DNA of 64,000 nucleotides from Rhexocercosporidium sp. MPI-PUGE-AT-0058. Its lineage: Eukaryota > Ascomycota > Leotiomycetes > Helotiales. The position numbers and the translations under genes are program-made. Numbering within the stretch: position 1 is the first letter of the stretch; each line of letters begins with the position of its first letter. Of this stretch, positions 1 to 9,606 are shown piece by piece. The notes under the pieces were generated by a model. The model saw only the letters and a program-made list of their open reading frames with translations. It was not told where the DNA came from and made no database searches. The DNA lies in the NCBI GenBank assembly GCA_020746875.1, contig JAGTJL010000006.1:62001-126000 (forward strand), written 5' to 3'.

Positions 1-1353
1 CCTCCAAAAGATCTGCGTAGCTCCCCCTTCGGCGAATCCACGTAAAGGCAAGGTCTTTGAACTTACTCTCTTAAAAAGGAAAGATATTAAGCGTATTTTC
101 ACGTTTGTTTCTCAATCCTAGACCAATCGAATCAAGTCTTGGGCTAGGAATTTATTAAGAGAGGTATTTGTACGAGTATATTACGTAGAGAATTAGTCGC
201 AGTTATAGTGATTGAAAAAAATCGAGGTTTTATGTTGGGTGTACGCCGAGTAATGCCGCTAGCTCTTAACTTTGTTAAAAGAGAAGAGAAAAGGAGAAGA
301 AGCATGGTCACAATCACCGCCGTAGGTCCATTCATGGCGGAGACTAGAATTCTGCAATCACGACTTGGGTGCTTGCGTCATCACTCGGATAGAAATTTTT
401 CATTCCGCTTGGTTTTGCCTGGGGTTCTAAAAGTAAGCTCCGCGTCCAACCCACATTAACGATAGGACAAGGAGTGGAGCCTTTGCAGGCTTAGTTAGGG
501 AAGCACAAGAGGCCCCGCCAAACTATAAATCATGTCATCTCCAAGCACCCCGATCCACCAACGTTAAAGGCTTCCCCGCTGGCCCGCTCTGAGGTCGAGC
601 GCCTGATATATTATGCAGCCAAGATGAGCTGAGGCTGCTTCATCGGTCGTTATCCTTCCGGCAGTTGGATTTGGAAGCAATTACTAAAGCTGAGTAAGTT
701 GATAAATACTAGGTTGATAGTAAATCTGGTAAGATCGGTGCAAATTATTTTGAGTTTTACCGTATTTAAACTTTATAATCTAAGGTTAATGTGATACGAA
801 CATTTAAAATATTTTCCTTCTGCTTGCTAGTAACATCCGCGGAATCCGGACTATTCGATCAATTCCGAATAATCCTTGTCAAACTCAAACGCGGCCAGGT
901 GAAAAGGTATGTGATAATGCAGTCAAACAAAGTGCCCTCGACCGGGCCTAAAGGAAGTGAAGAATATAGATATAGAATAATGCAATACGGCGATAGGGCT
1001 GGACCAATAGTGTGTTATTTTACTAATTTTGACTTATTGTAATACGCCTATGCGCCATTTTTCATTTTGAATTTAACTTGACTTTGAACTTGCGTTCTAA
1101 TCTCAAGAAGAGAGGTCTTATCAAAGCTATTATATTGAAAATAGCCGTGCTCTGCATGGCGCCAAGGCGCTATATAGAGAATGAACTAACAAACAAGCAA
1201 ACAACGTCGGCGGAACAAAGCTTATATCAGCCAAGATCGGCCATGGCCCCACTTATCATAAGTTATATATTTATATCAAAGATGATTCTCCAAGTACAAG
1301 TACTTTTCTCTCGTATTAACTTCTTCTTCTACTATTCGAACTTCATCTGCAAC
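1..1353. other. Gene-free left flank
   Basis: I see no supportable gene here. The short open frames have no family resemblance, mostly begin at non-ATG codons, and show no intron-linked continuation. Composition is mildly AT-rich. The final part is the promoter/5' leader of the isochorismatase-like gene. Confidence 0.5.
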
Positions 1354-2701
1354 ATGCACATCAAGTATCTAGTGCAATGGCTCTTCACTGTAACAGCAGC
1401 AAGTGCTCAAAATACGCCGGGAGTGGGAGGACTCGATGCGAACATATCTCTGTTCGGTAACTACTACAATTAGTGGGTTAAGCTATTCTTCTCTTGAATA
1501 CCACAGTTAATGGAGAATATAGTTGGGTACAAACTGCCTCAGGGCTCTGGGACCTCACGAGGTCCGCACGACAGGCAGTTACCAAGACACATACGATTCC
1601 ATGCAGTGGTAGCAAGCAATCCATATCCATAGAAGCGTCAAGATCTGCATTGGTGATAATTGATATGCAGAGTGCGTATCATCGGACTTCTTCTATGCTT
1701 TGATCTATTCTGATATTTTCCAGACTTCTTTCTCCATCCTGGACTCAGCCCCAGTGCAACGGGTGGAAGAGATGTTGTCAATGCGACAGTCAACATGATC
1801 CAAGGCTTCCGAAAAGCTGGAATGAAGGTTCTATGGACGTTTGTACGTCCCAGAATCTGTTTTCTAATTCATTCTTCAGAGCTGACTCAACAGTGGGGTC
1901 TCGACAATTATGACCTGTTAACAATGCCACCTTCTCTTCTGGACGGGTTCTCAACAGACCACACCTCAGCCAGTAAGTGGAAGGCTTAGACCAATGAAGT
2001 ATTAGCTTATCGAAATAGCAACCTTTGGATCTGATATGGGCATTGTTCCTGGTACGAATATCTCGGCCGGGTTGAAACTCATGAGAGGATCCTGGAATGC
2101 GCAACCGTATGGTCCTTTGCATGACCTTCAGGTTGAAGGAGTAGCAAGTGGAACTGATATGTACTTCAACAAGAGTATGTATTCCCAGCCTCAGTCCAAG
2201 ATCCATTACTGACCCAGGTGTAGATCGGTTGTCTGGGTTGTGGGGTGCGCAAACGCCTCTCGGGCTCTGGCTGCAGGAGAACGAGATCACGACCCTGTTC
2301 TTTGGTGGTGTAAACTCTGATCAGTGTGTGGTGAGTGTGCGCGACTTCGTGCAAAAGCTTCGTTCTTACATGTGTAGTGGGGAACTCTTCTCGATGCATA
2401 CTACAAGGCAAATACTCATTCCATTAGCGATTTGTTAACCTGGCTTACATTATCACAGGGCTTGGATGTCGTCTATGTCGAGGATATCTCAGCTACCATC
2501 AGTCCTTACTAGTGAGTTTTTGCCGCGAACTTATTTCCTGAGATCGGCTTATGCTGACGACCCCCAAGTGCTGCGCAAATGGTCAAGTACAATGCCGATT
2601 GTAAGTTGTTTCTTGGGCAATGATGCGGTTCAATTAACAATTGTTCTACAGTGAATGGTTTCGTATCAAATTCGACTATGATCCTACCCGCCTTAGTCTG
2701 A
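1354..2701 (+). CDS. Secreted isochorismatase-like cysteine hydrolase, 10 exons
   Basis: Isochorismatase superfamily enzyme; these hydrolyse isochorismate, nicotinamide or related amides with an Asp-Lys-Cys triad, and the exact substrate here is unknown. The ATG at 1354 gives an N-terminal hydrophobic signal-like stretch ending near ASAQ. Visible motifs are ALVIIDMQNFFLHP (first Asp), RKAGMKVLWTF (candidate Lys region), NRLSGLWG, FFGGVNSDQCVWGTLLDAYY (nucleophile Cys) and DVVYVEDISATIS. My exons are 1354-1456, 1507-1671, 1724-1842, 1894-1972, 2019-2174, 2224-2330, 2378-2407, 2459-2511, 2569-2600 and 2652-2701. They sum to 894 nt (297 aa) with no internal stop. Introns are 46-57 nt; the one at 2408-2458 is GC-AG rather than GT-AG. 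The gene is intact although it lies in a repeat-rich compartment. Family is confident, substrate is not. Confidence 0.85.
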
Positions 2702-3636
2702 ATCCGACATGTACAGCCCACTCACTTGGCTCGAAGCATCAATTTCTTACGCGAAAATAGTGAAAATTAGTTGGTCAAGAAATAGTTTAGAACAGTGGTG
2801 GACAACGCCCCGCTTTAAATTTCGAAGTTTTAGAGTGCAGATATGAAACTATTCTTTGTGATTTCGATGCCATAAAGTAGAAGTCTTGCCGGAAGCGCAT
2901 CTTGAGGGCATATAATTGTTTAAGTGCTGGCCTTCCCTTTAAAGATCGACCGAAGCACTTAGAAACAGCCTGCAGAAAATCATCAAAGCTTTTCTGCTAA
3001 AGCAAAATCGCCTGGAAGGAGCATAGATCAGTAGAAATCAGTTTAACAAAGGCTGGGATGGCTGAAGCTGAAACCTTACTAGTAATTAGAGACCCAAAGC
3101 TCGAGAACGGGTAGTAGAATACTAGCCGGCCCACCTCCTGTTTCGCTCGGGGCTCGCGTACAGTCGGGGAAAGCAAATGTCACCCAGAATCGTTACATTG
3201 TCACTAGCATCGCCTTAGCCAGCCGTACTACTAAAGCAGTTTGCCGGATATTGACGATAGATAAAGGTAGTTTGGCTCAAATGGGGTTAGCGAGTTAGTC
3301 ACCTCGATAGATTCGAAACGGTAGATCACTTGACGAACGCGCACTGTAATACGACCGCCGAAGTTAGCGTACGGAGTACGTAGTATCCTCTCTCTCGGCT
3401 ATTTTTATGTTACCGAAACTAAACTGCAGCTACTGCTCAGTCGGTCTCCCCATAGACCTCACGTGATATCAGAAGATCAGCCCACCTGATCAAATTATAT
3501 AACGGTATCCCAAACTATATCTGGGCATGCACTCTTGACAAGCTTCTCATGCCCTCCTAGTTTCTAAACTCCATACATAGTCGAGTGCCATATTTTGTAC
3601 AGCAATACCGAACAAGCAACACCATCTCAGAAAACT
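2702..3636. other. Intergenic, with a solo transposon terminus
   Basis: No coding region recognised. The interval contains the 65-bp copy of a Fot1-type transposon end (3120-3184) and the promoter of the following small membrane protein. Confidence 0.5.
3120..3184. repeat. Solo transposon terminal sequence, identical to 6954-7018
   Basis: These 65 bases, beginning TACTAGCCGGCCCACCTCC, match 6954-7018 base for base; the flanks differ on both sides. At the second site the same sequence is the left terminus of a Fot1/pogo-like element. No transposase remnant follows here, so this is a solo end, a MITE-like derivative or an excision/deletion relic. Confidence 0.85.
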
Positions 3637-4110
3637 ATGTCGCCAAATATCAACACTACAACCACCAAAACTCTCCCCAATCTTCCTCTCGCAACCGTAA
3701 TCCGCCTCGCATTCACTTATTTTGGCGTCGTCTTTTCCACCGGCTTCCTCTTCGGCACCATCCGCCAACTCTACATCATCCCCATGTACCATCTCCCCTC
3801 ATCAAAGGCCGAAATCATTGAGGCACCACTCATGTTCATTGCTGTTATTGTTTGGGCGAATTGGCTAGTCAACCACTACAAGACCCCCCCAAAACCAACT
3901 GTGAGACTGGCAGTTGGACTACTAGGCCTGGGAGTTATGGCTTGTGTGGAATTCATGGGGAGTAGATTTGTAGGAGAGCGGGGTCCTGTAGAAGAAAGTG
4001 AGGAGGAATGGGCTGGGTTAGCTAGAGCGCTGTATTTATTTGACTTGATGGTGTTTGGGGTCATGCCTTGGATTCTAATGTTGATGGAAAAGAAGCAGAA
4101 GGCAGAGTAA
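3637..4110 (+). CDS. Small multi-pass membrane protein, unknown function
   Basis: Single-exon gene of 157 codons. The frame opens 14 codons earlier at a TTG, but the first ATG is at 3637. The N-terminus is Thr/Asn-rich, then about four hydrophobic segments follow: residues ~20-42 (with GFLFGTIRQL), ~58-76 (LMFIAVIVWANWLV), ~84-102 (LAVGLLGLGVMACVEF) and ~130-148 (LYLFDLMVFGVMPWILML). An acidic loop (EESEEEW) separates the last two and a Lys-rich tail ends the protein. The GFLxGTIR pattern followed by an acidic, Pro-containing helix resembles small uncharacterised membrane proteins of fungi and bacteria. I assign no function. Confidence 0.6.
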   Translation: MSPNINTTTTKTLPNLPLATVIRLAFTYFGVVFSTGFLFGTIRQLYIIPMYHLPSSKAEIIEAPLMFIAVIVWANWLVNHYKTPPKPTVRLAVGLLGLGVMACVEFMGSRFVGERGPVEESEEEWAGLARALYLFDLMVFGVMPWILMLMEKKQKAE

Positions 4111-4647
4111 CTGGGGCGTAGAGGGAAGTCGATAACAGTTTGATCTATAAAGACTCCATCCACTTGAGCTTGAAATCCTCGATTAATAGAGTGCCAGGAA
4201 TAAACTCTTCCTTTCTATTACGGTCTGCAGTCCTGTAAAGACCTCATCGTCTATCAATGCATCAATGCGTGCCAACTCTTCTTTTGGCGAACGAGAGAAG
4301 GTCCAGTGAGACAGATATGTCGTCCATATTGCTGGGAATGAGTAGAACTGAGGTCCAGTAACGAATCAGGCCATTCGTAGCAAAAAAAAGGTGGACAGGT
4401 GAGATGAACGAGGAGATAGCGAAGGGTTTATTTCTCGCTTCTAATAAATAACAAGATACCCTTTCCAACAACCCTCGGCAATCCTGATAAGAATATACAC
4501 ATGTCTTCGCTTGATATCAGCTATTCAACAAGCCAAGCCAAGCTCAGCTACAAGAAAACGAAATTAAAATTATGACCTTCTGAGCGAACGGCGCTACAGG
4601 TTTCCACTAGGAAGAGCTGGTATCAAATATAACCTTCCAAATCAAAT
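4111..4647. other. Intergenic, nothing recognised
   Basis: No gene, RNA or clear repeat is visible. If the zinc-finger/Helitron block to the right is one mobile unit read on the minus strand, its 3' end would be expected here, but I could not find a convincing terminal hairpin followed by CTRR. Confidence 0.35.
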
Positions 4648-5515
4648 TTATGTAACTTTTCCCTCCCACCCCTCCTTCCTGGGATGCTTGATAACCGTGT
4701 TCGGGGGCTGATCTTCCTTGCCAAACTTACAGCCAAACGCATTACAAACGGGCTCCTTGCCACTAGTGCCAAGGGTAATACTCGGACAATGATGTCCATA
4801 AATACAAAACTCCAACTCACAATCCTGGCCATTCAAGCATGGATTCAAACTCACCAGGTACGCAATTGCGTTCAAATCTTCCTCCGTGGCTTTATACTGG
4901 TGCTCAAGCAGCATTCATACCTCTTCACACATGGTCCACGCAGGTAATGGTTTTGCAGAGTTTGTTGTTGGTTGTGCGCCGCTTGACCTTGTCTAGGACG
5001 GTGGCTTGGACTGTAATAGGAGGATCTAGACCTCGAGGGCCAGGAACCCAAGCCGGTTTCGCAGGAACAGGAGTTGATGTAGGATTTTTGACAGGCGTGC
5101 CGTTTTTGATAGTAGTGGGAGAGGCAATTGGTGTTGGGGGAGCAATGGATGTCACGTCGGCCCAAGTGTTGGGAGGTATAGGGGAGGACACTAAACGATC
5201 GACGAGTTCTTCTGCACGGAAAATGTTGTTGAAATTTAAGATTTGGAGACCGGCGCCTTGCAGTTCACGGACTGTTGGTGAGCCTTCGATTATAGTGATT
5301 GGACAGCGGTTATCTTGGTAATGGTTATGGTAGAGTTTGTTGTTGATTGTGCGGCGCTTGGTTTTGTCGAGGACGGTGGCGTTCACAGTAATAGGGGAGT
5401 CAATGCCACGGGGGCCAGGGACCCAGGCTGGTTTTGCTGGAGCGGGAGTTGGAGTTGGTTTCCTGTTGATTGTGATTGTTGTTCTGTTCTTGACTGATAC
5501 GGGAGAGCTCGGTAT
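4648..5515 (-). pseudogene. CCCH zinc-finger protein gene, duplicated inside and frameshifted
   Basis: Minus-strand coding remnant resembling fungal CCCH zinc-finger proteins. It contains two copies of a module reading about PAKPAWVPGPRG, then an ITV-ATVLDK-KRRT-NNKL stretch (near 5460-5330 and 5085-4955). Downstream copy: the first finger would be C-x8-C-x5-C-x3-H but needs two one-base gaps, at the run 4949-4954 and near 4904-4907. A second finger (NPCLNGQDCELEFCIYGHHC) follows in frame to a stop at 4648. Upstream copy: the first finger cysteine is replaced by Tyr (NNKLYHNHYQDNRC), and its intact spacing independently shows that the downstream copy lost a base. The protein would bind RNA or nucleic acid if functional. 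It abuts a Helitron-derived segment at about 5515. Pseudogene is favoured; assembly error is possible. Confidence 0.65.
4943..5470. repeat. Diverged direct duplication, 375-bp period
   Basis: Sequence from about 4943-5095 is repeated at about 5317-5470. Anchors such as GAGTTTGTTGTTG (4958 and 5333) and the GCCAGG of the WVPGPRG codons (5039 and 5414) are both 375 bp apart, i.e. 125 codons, so the duplication keeps frame. I judge the copies at roughly three-quarters identical by eye. Confidence 0.75.
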
Positions 5516-5938
5516 AAAACGTCGATGACTTTTCGGGCTTCGAGACGTATTTCCCCACGTACCCTAATACAGCATGCAAACTGGTAGGAGGCTGAATATC
5601 GGTATTGGCCATCCACCCCATCGTGATGACCGGTGCGCATTGGTTCAAGGTCACTTGGTTCCGGGCCGGAGAAAACAACCAATCCTTGTGGTCGATATCC
5701 CAAGTTACAACTGGGTCCGGAAAGAGCGGCCGGGGGAAGAAAAGTGGCAAGTCGGTTGATCCGAGCCTTTCTTCGCCCGTAAACAGTAAGGTGTTCGACA
5801 CGCAGAGTGCATCTGAAGGCGGTTGAGGAACGCGGCAAACTGATCGGTGGTATTAGCCACATCTCTCGGGGCAAGGGAGGCAGAATTCCGGGGATCAGGT
5901 AGCCGCAATGGATCCGGATTCCAGTCCATAATCTTCAA
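5515..5938 (-). pseudogene. Helitron-like transposase/helicase fragment
   Basis: Minus-strand remnant of the Helitron helicase-like (Rep) region. The order is NTTDQFAAFLNRLQMHSAC, CRTPYC (Cys pair), FFPRPLFPDPVVTWDID, NQCAPVITMGWMANTDIQPP and HAVLGYVGKYVSKPEKSS, matching the conserved order of the Rep block in eukaryotic Helitrons. The frame changes once at a 4-base run (+ strand AAAA, 5740-5743), consistent with a one-base loss. Only this block survives; the catalytic Tyr pair and SF1 helicase motifs are missing. Coding similarity stops near 5515, where the zinc-finger module begins, so the join is abrupt. Helitrons are known to capture host gene pieces, which makes this junction notable. 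Confidence 0.65.
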
Positions 5939-6953
5939 TCCCCAATACTAGGCGAACGCAGTTCGCGATTCGTCCGTAGCTTCGTCTAAGGGTGAGGCTA
6001 ATATTTTTGGTGCTGTGATTGGTTGATCATCATGTTCTTATTATTCTAGAATATAGGAGGGATCGCTGACTATATACCCAGTCTCGATCAGGGGCTTGCA
6101 GTACTGACAAATTCAACATGGAAGAGGTGATTTGGACGAGAAAGAACGTTGTTGGGAAGGGTTTTCCCTGTGAGGACCAGGGGGGTCGTGGAATCACGGT
6201 TGCTGTGGCCGTAGCCCACTAAGTATCTAGGGACCGCAGACACAGGGGGGCAGTTGGTCGCCGAGTTAGAGCCTTATACCAAAGTCACAACAAAGCACTT
6301 CTATCAACGGATATGTATATATGCGTAGATAGAAGCCAGACTGCCTAGTGGAGGAGGTTGCTGGTCACGCGAGTGTGATGAAGTGAGGTGCGTCTCCTGA
6401 GGTAGACGCAGTTCGGCAACTGGTGCCAAAGCTGGGCCATTCTGGCATAGCTGTCCAAACCGATGGCTGGAACCGTGTATGAATAATCAATCAATCAATC
6501 ATCCCCCTCAGAGAGGAAGATACCTGAGGCAAAACAAAGTCTCTAGAGAGAAAAGCCCTGAGTATGGCTCTCTCGTCAAATAACTCTGCTCAAGAAAGCT
6601 AGCGTATGATGGCAGGGCTTAGGCTGCCAAATGCCTTGTGGGGTTTAGCAACGTCGTTTTAGCTAGAAGTGGGACTACATAAGGCCATAGGGCTTGCACA
6701 ATCAATAGGATTAAAGCAATCAAATCAATCAATCATTACTTGCATTAGAAATCGATAGATGTAAAATAAGCGCTTCTTAACCTAGTCTTTGCTAGTAGTC
6801 ACGAGATCTAAATATCAATTGCCTTACTCGCGAATTCATTCTATAAGAGCATTAATATTCGACTCGATTCCCGACTTTGTATTTCGGTCTAGAGGTACCA
6901 TGCCAAATATTACTAGCCATCTCCTGGGCTTTCTTGGGAGCTTCCCAGGCTGT
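5939..6953. other. Intergenic, nothing coding recognised
   Basis: No gene recognised. Short AATC-type repeats occur (AATCAATCAATCAATCAT near 6485-6502 and again near 6716-6735). Confidence 0.4.
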
Positions 6954-9330
6954 TACTAGCCGGCCCACCTCCTGTTTCGCTCGGGGCTCGCGTACAGTCG
7001 GGGAAAGCAAATGTCACCGGAAAGCAAACCTGTCACTCCCCAAATGCGCTAAGCCTCCCTTTTCTACCTAAAAACACGCTTTTTGACATCCTTTGAATAA
7101 CGCGTCAACATTCCCCCTTCATCATAATAACCCCAAATTAATATGCCTCTGCAGAAGAATTATTATAGTAAACATGCGACGAAGGCAGCGTACGACAGAG
7201 CCTTTATTGAGGCTAGGGATTGGGGTATTGCGCACCCAGAAGAGCCACCAAAGAACCCCGCACGTATCTTCGGCGTCAAAGAAGACTCTCTACGTCAATC
7301 TCTTTATAGAAGAGCTATTCGCCGACGGTCAGATTTGCCTAGAAGTGGTAGTCATAATAAGATTCTATCGGCAACACAAGAAGAGGCTATTATGCGATAT
7401 TGCCGTAAGCAATAGGAGGTCGGTTTAAGAGCTTCGCATGCGATGGTAATAGCAGCAATTGAACACCTCTTAGCTGTATATTTTATATTATATTTAAATA
7501 AGTATTTGCTAATATTACATAGTCTCAAGTGCCTTCTCGCAAGCCTCCGACAAAACGCTAGTTTACTTCCTGGCTTAAGGATCACCCAGATCTTCATACA
7601 ATTGAGACGAAGCCTATGGAGGTTAAACGAATGGAAGCACACGATATTGAGGCTGTAAAAGAGTGGTTTAGAGACTTAAAGGCTGAAATAAAGAGGCTAG
7701 AAATACATTATGGGAGCCAAGTGCTAAATATGGACGAGTCAGGCGTACGCGTTGGCTGTCCTACTTCTGAGAAAGTAATCGTCCCTAAAGCAGTTACATA
7801 GCTTTATACAGCTACGCAAGGAACTAGGAAACAGATTACAGTTATTGAGACTGTACGAGGAGATGGAGAGAAGTCGTTGCCACCTTTTATTATTACTCCT
7901 GGCGAGCATATTATGGAGAATTGGATTTCCGAGAACCTCGTTGGAGACGAGTATATTGATTATTCTTCTTCCGGCTACGTCAATAATACAGTAATTATGA
8001 ATTACGGCTAGCATTTAATCCACCATTCTTATGCCGGACCACAAAAACCACAAAAACCATAGAAATTATTGCTCTTAAATGGTCATGAGTCTCACTATTA
8101 TTTGCCTTTCCAACTGCTCCTCAAAGAGAATAATATTCAACTATAGTACTTCCTTAGTCACCTTACACACGCTTTACAGCCGCTAGACGTAGGCATTTTC
8201 CGTCCATAGAAGCACTACCATTCGTGTGCCGTCAATTCAGCTTTACGGAATTTGGACCTAGAATACACAGTCACTTCCATATTCAGGGACCTTACTAGCA
8301 TCCGATCAAATACTATGCAAAAGCATACTATTTGCAATGCATTTCAGAAATCTGGCATATGGCTATTAAGCTCTAAAGCCGGCATTAAGAATATCAAGAG
8401 CTTTTGTAAGAGCCAAAGCTCTGTACAAGACGACGGAATAAAGTTACCGGAGCTCCCACCTACTGCTATTGCTACTATTTGGAAGACGACAGCAACTGTG
8501 GAGTCTTTTATTATTAAGGATCCTACGCAATTCTCTGATAATATAATTGAGGTCTTTAAGTCTACGATGAAAGAGACTTTAGTTCAGTTACAGAAGGCAT
8601 ATTTAATAGCTACAGAGTATGTATTATTACAGCAAAAGCTACAAGAGCATGCTAAACGGAAGAATACCTCTCGTCGTACGGTTAAAGGCAGTAAAACCTC
8701 CGGAGGTACTGTAACTGAATTACGGCTTCAAATCAAGGCAAAGGCAGAGGCGGAACAGACTGAAAGCTACCGGAAAGCTAAGAGGCTACTTTCCTATGCG
8801 ATTAGTAGGCATAAAGAGTCTTTACGAGTAGCCGGCGTTACTGCAAGGAAAGCTAATAAAGCTAAGAAATAAGAGGCTTTAGAGTACCAGAGACGTGGGG
8901 AGGAGCCTCCGCAACACCTTCTAGTTATTGATCGAGAACCAGATAAAGCTCCTACAATAGCTGAAGCTGTATTTTTGACTGAAGAAGGGCACCCGGGTTT
9001 ATTACTTACGGTAAAAGAAGCTCAAATATCATCTCATATAGAAAGAGAAGACGACGAAGTTGAGATATTTACAGAATTAGGTAATAAGCTTACTAGTATA
9101 GTCGAAAAGGATGCTAGAGATATAGCAATTGAAGAACTTAGTATAGCCGAAAATTCAAGGAGAATAGGTTTTGAGAATAACCTTAAGGCGGGGGATGATT
9201 ATGTATCTTTTAGTATTTAAGCGTTGTTAATTCATTTAAATAATTATTATTTACGACGTAGTTTTAGTGAGGAATACACTAAAAATAATTGCCCGAAGTT
9301 AATGCGGGCAGTAACAGGTTTGCTTTCCGG
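6954..9330 (+). mobile_element. Fot1/pogo-type DNA transposon, right end truncated
   Basis: The left terminus begins TA-CTAGCCGGCCCACC at 6954. An inner terminal motif CCGGAAAGCAAACCTGTCAC (7017-7036) recurs inverted at the right edge (about 9311-9330) with one mismatch. The outer ~63 bases of the right inverted repeat are absent: after 9330 the sequence changes. Inside lies one transposase gene (7143-9220) with several TAG/TAA stops. The Fot1/pogo group normally inserts at TA. Moderate RIP-like decay; non-autonomous now. Confidence 0.8.
7143..9220 (+). pseudogene. Fot1/pogo DDE transposase, RIP-inactivated
   Basis: The start region reads MPLQKNYYSKHATKAAYDRA, a helix-turn-helix DNA-binding region. 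A likely intron with donor GTATAT and acceptor ACATAG lies near 7475-7520, after which the frame shifts and continues to 9220 (KRxFTSWLKDHPDLH, VLNMDESGVRVG, VIVPKAV, ITVIETVRGDGEKSLPPFI, THALQPLDVGIF). Stops interrupt it after VPKAV, before HLIHHSYAG, in QPQKPQKP-KLL, near QL-YFLSH, after GIFRP, and after NKAKK; most are TAG, as expected from CAG or TGG under RIP. The first catalytic Asp is kept (NMDESG). The second, normally in a DGHxSH-type motif, reads NGHESH near 8078, a G-to-A change that would remove a catalytic residue. The enzyme cut and pasted DNA; this copy cannot. Confidence 0.8.
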
Positions 9331-9408
9331 GTAGAGAAGAGAGCGTCTCGGCAAGTTCCGGTCGGCTGCCGTGTATGTCGATCTGTCCCCTTTTAAAGAA
9401 TCTAAGGT
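9331..9408. other. 78-bp spacer between two transposons
   Basis: Unrelated-looking sequence separates the truncated right end of the first element from the TA target duplication of the second. It may be what replaced the missing outer repeat. No feature recognised. Confidence 0.4.
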
Positions 9409-9410
9409 TA

Positions 9411-9500
9411 ATCGTCAGTGCGCTGCCTGTAATTCTGCGTGCTCTCGCTTACAGTCAGGGAAAGCGAGTGTCACAGAAAAGCAAGTGTCACAGCTCAGAT
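9411..9500 (+). repeat. Left terminal inverted repeat
   Basis: Starts ATCGTCAGTGCGCTGCCTGT. Pairs with 11770-11859 in inverse orientation; the only difference I see is an A for G at about 9467. Contains two tandem copies of a motif close to GAAAGCRAGTGTCAC, probable transposase-binding sites. Confidence 0.9.
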
Positions 9501-9606
9501 AGCGATAATCGTGATTCCCTACCAAAAAACGCGTACTTTTGATCGCGACTATAACGCTTTATAACGCGATTACATCCACTTTACTTACTGATTTTTCCTG
9601 GATATT

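Noticed and set aside
4111..4647. Helitron 3' terminus
   Set aside because: No convincing short hairpin followed by CTRR could be found in the expected orientation.
6480..6740. AATC repeats as a CRISPR-like or satellite array
   Set aside because: Only 4-5 units of a 4-bp motif; simple sequence, not an array.
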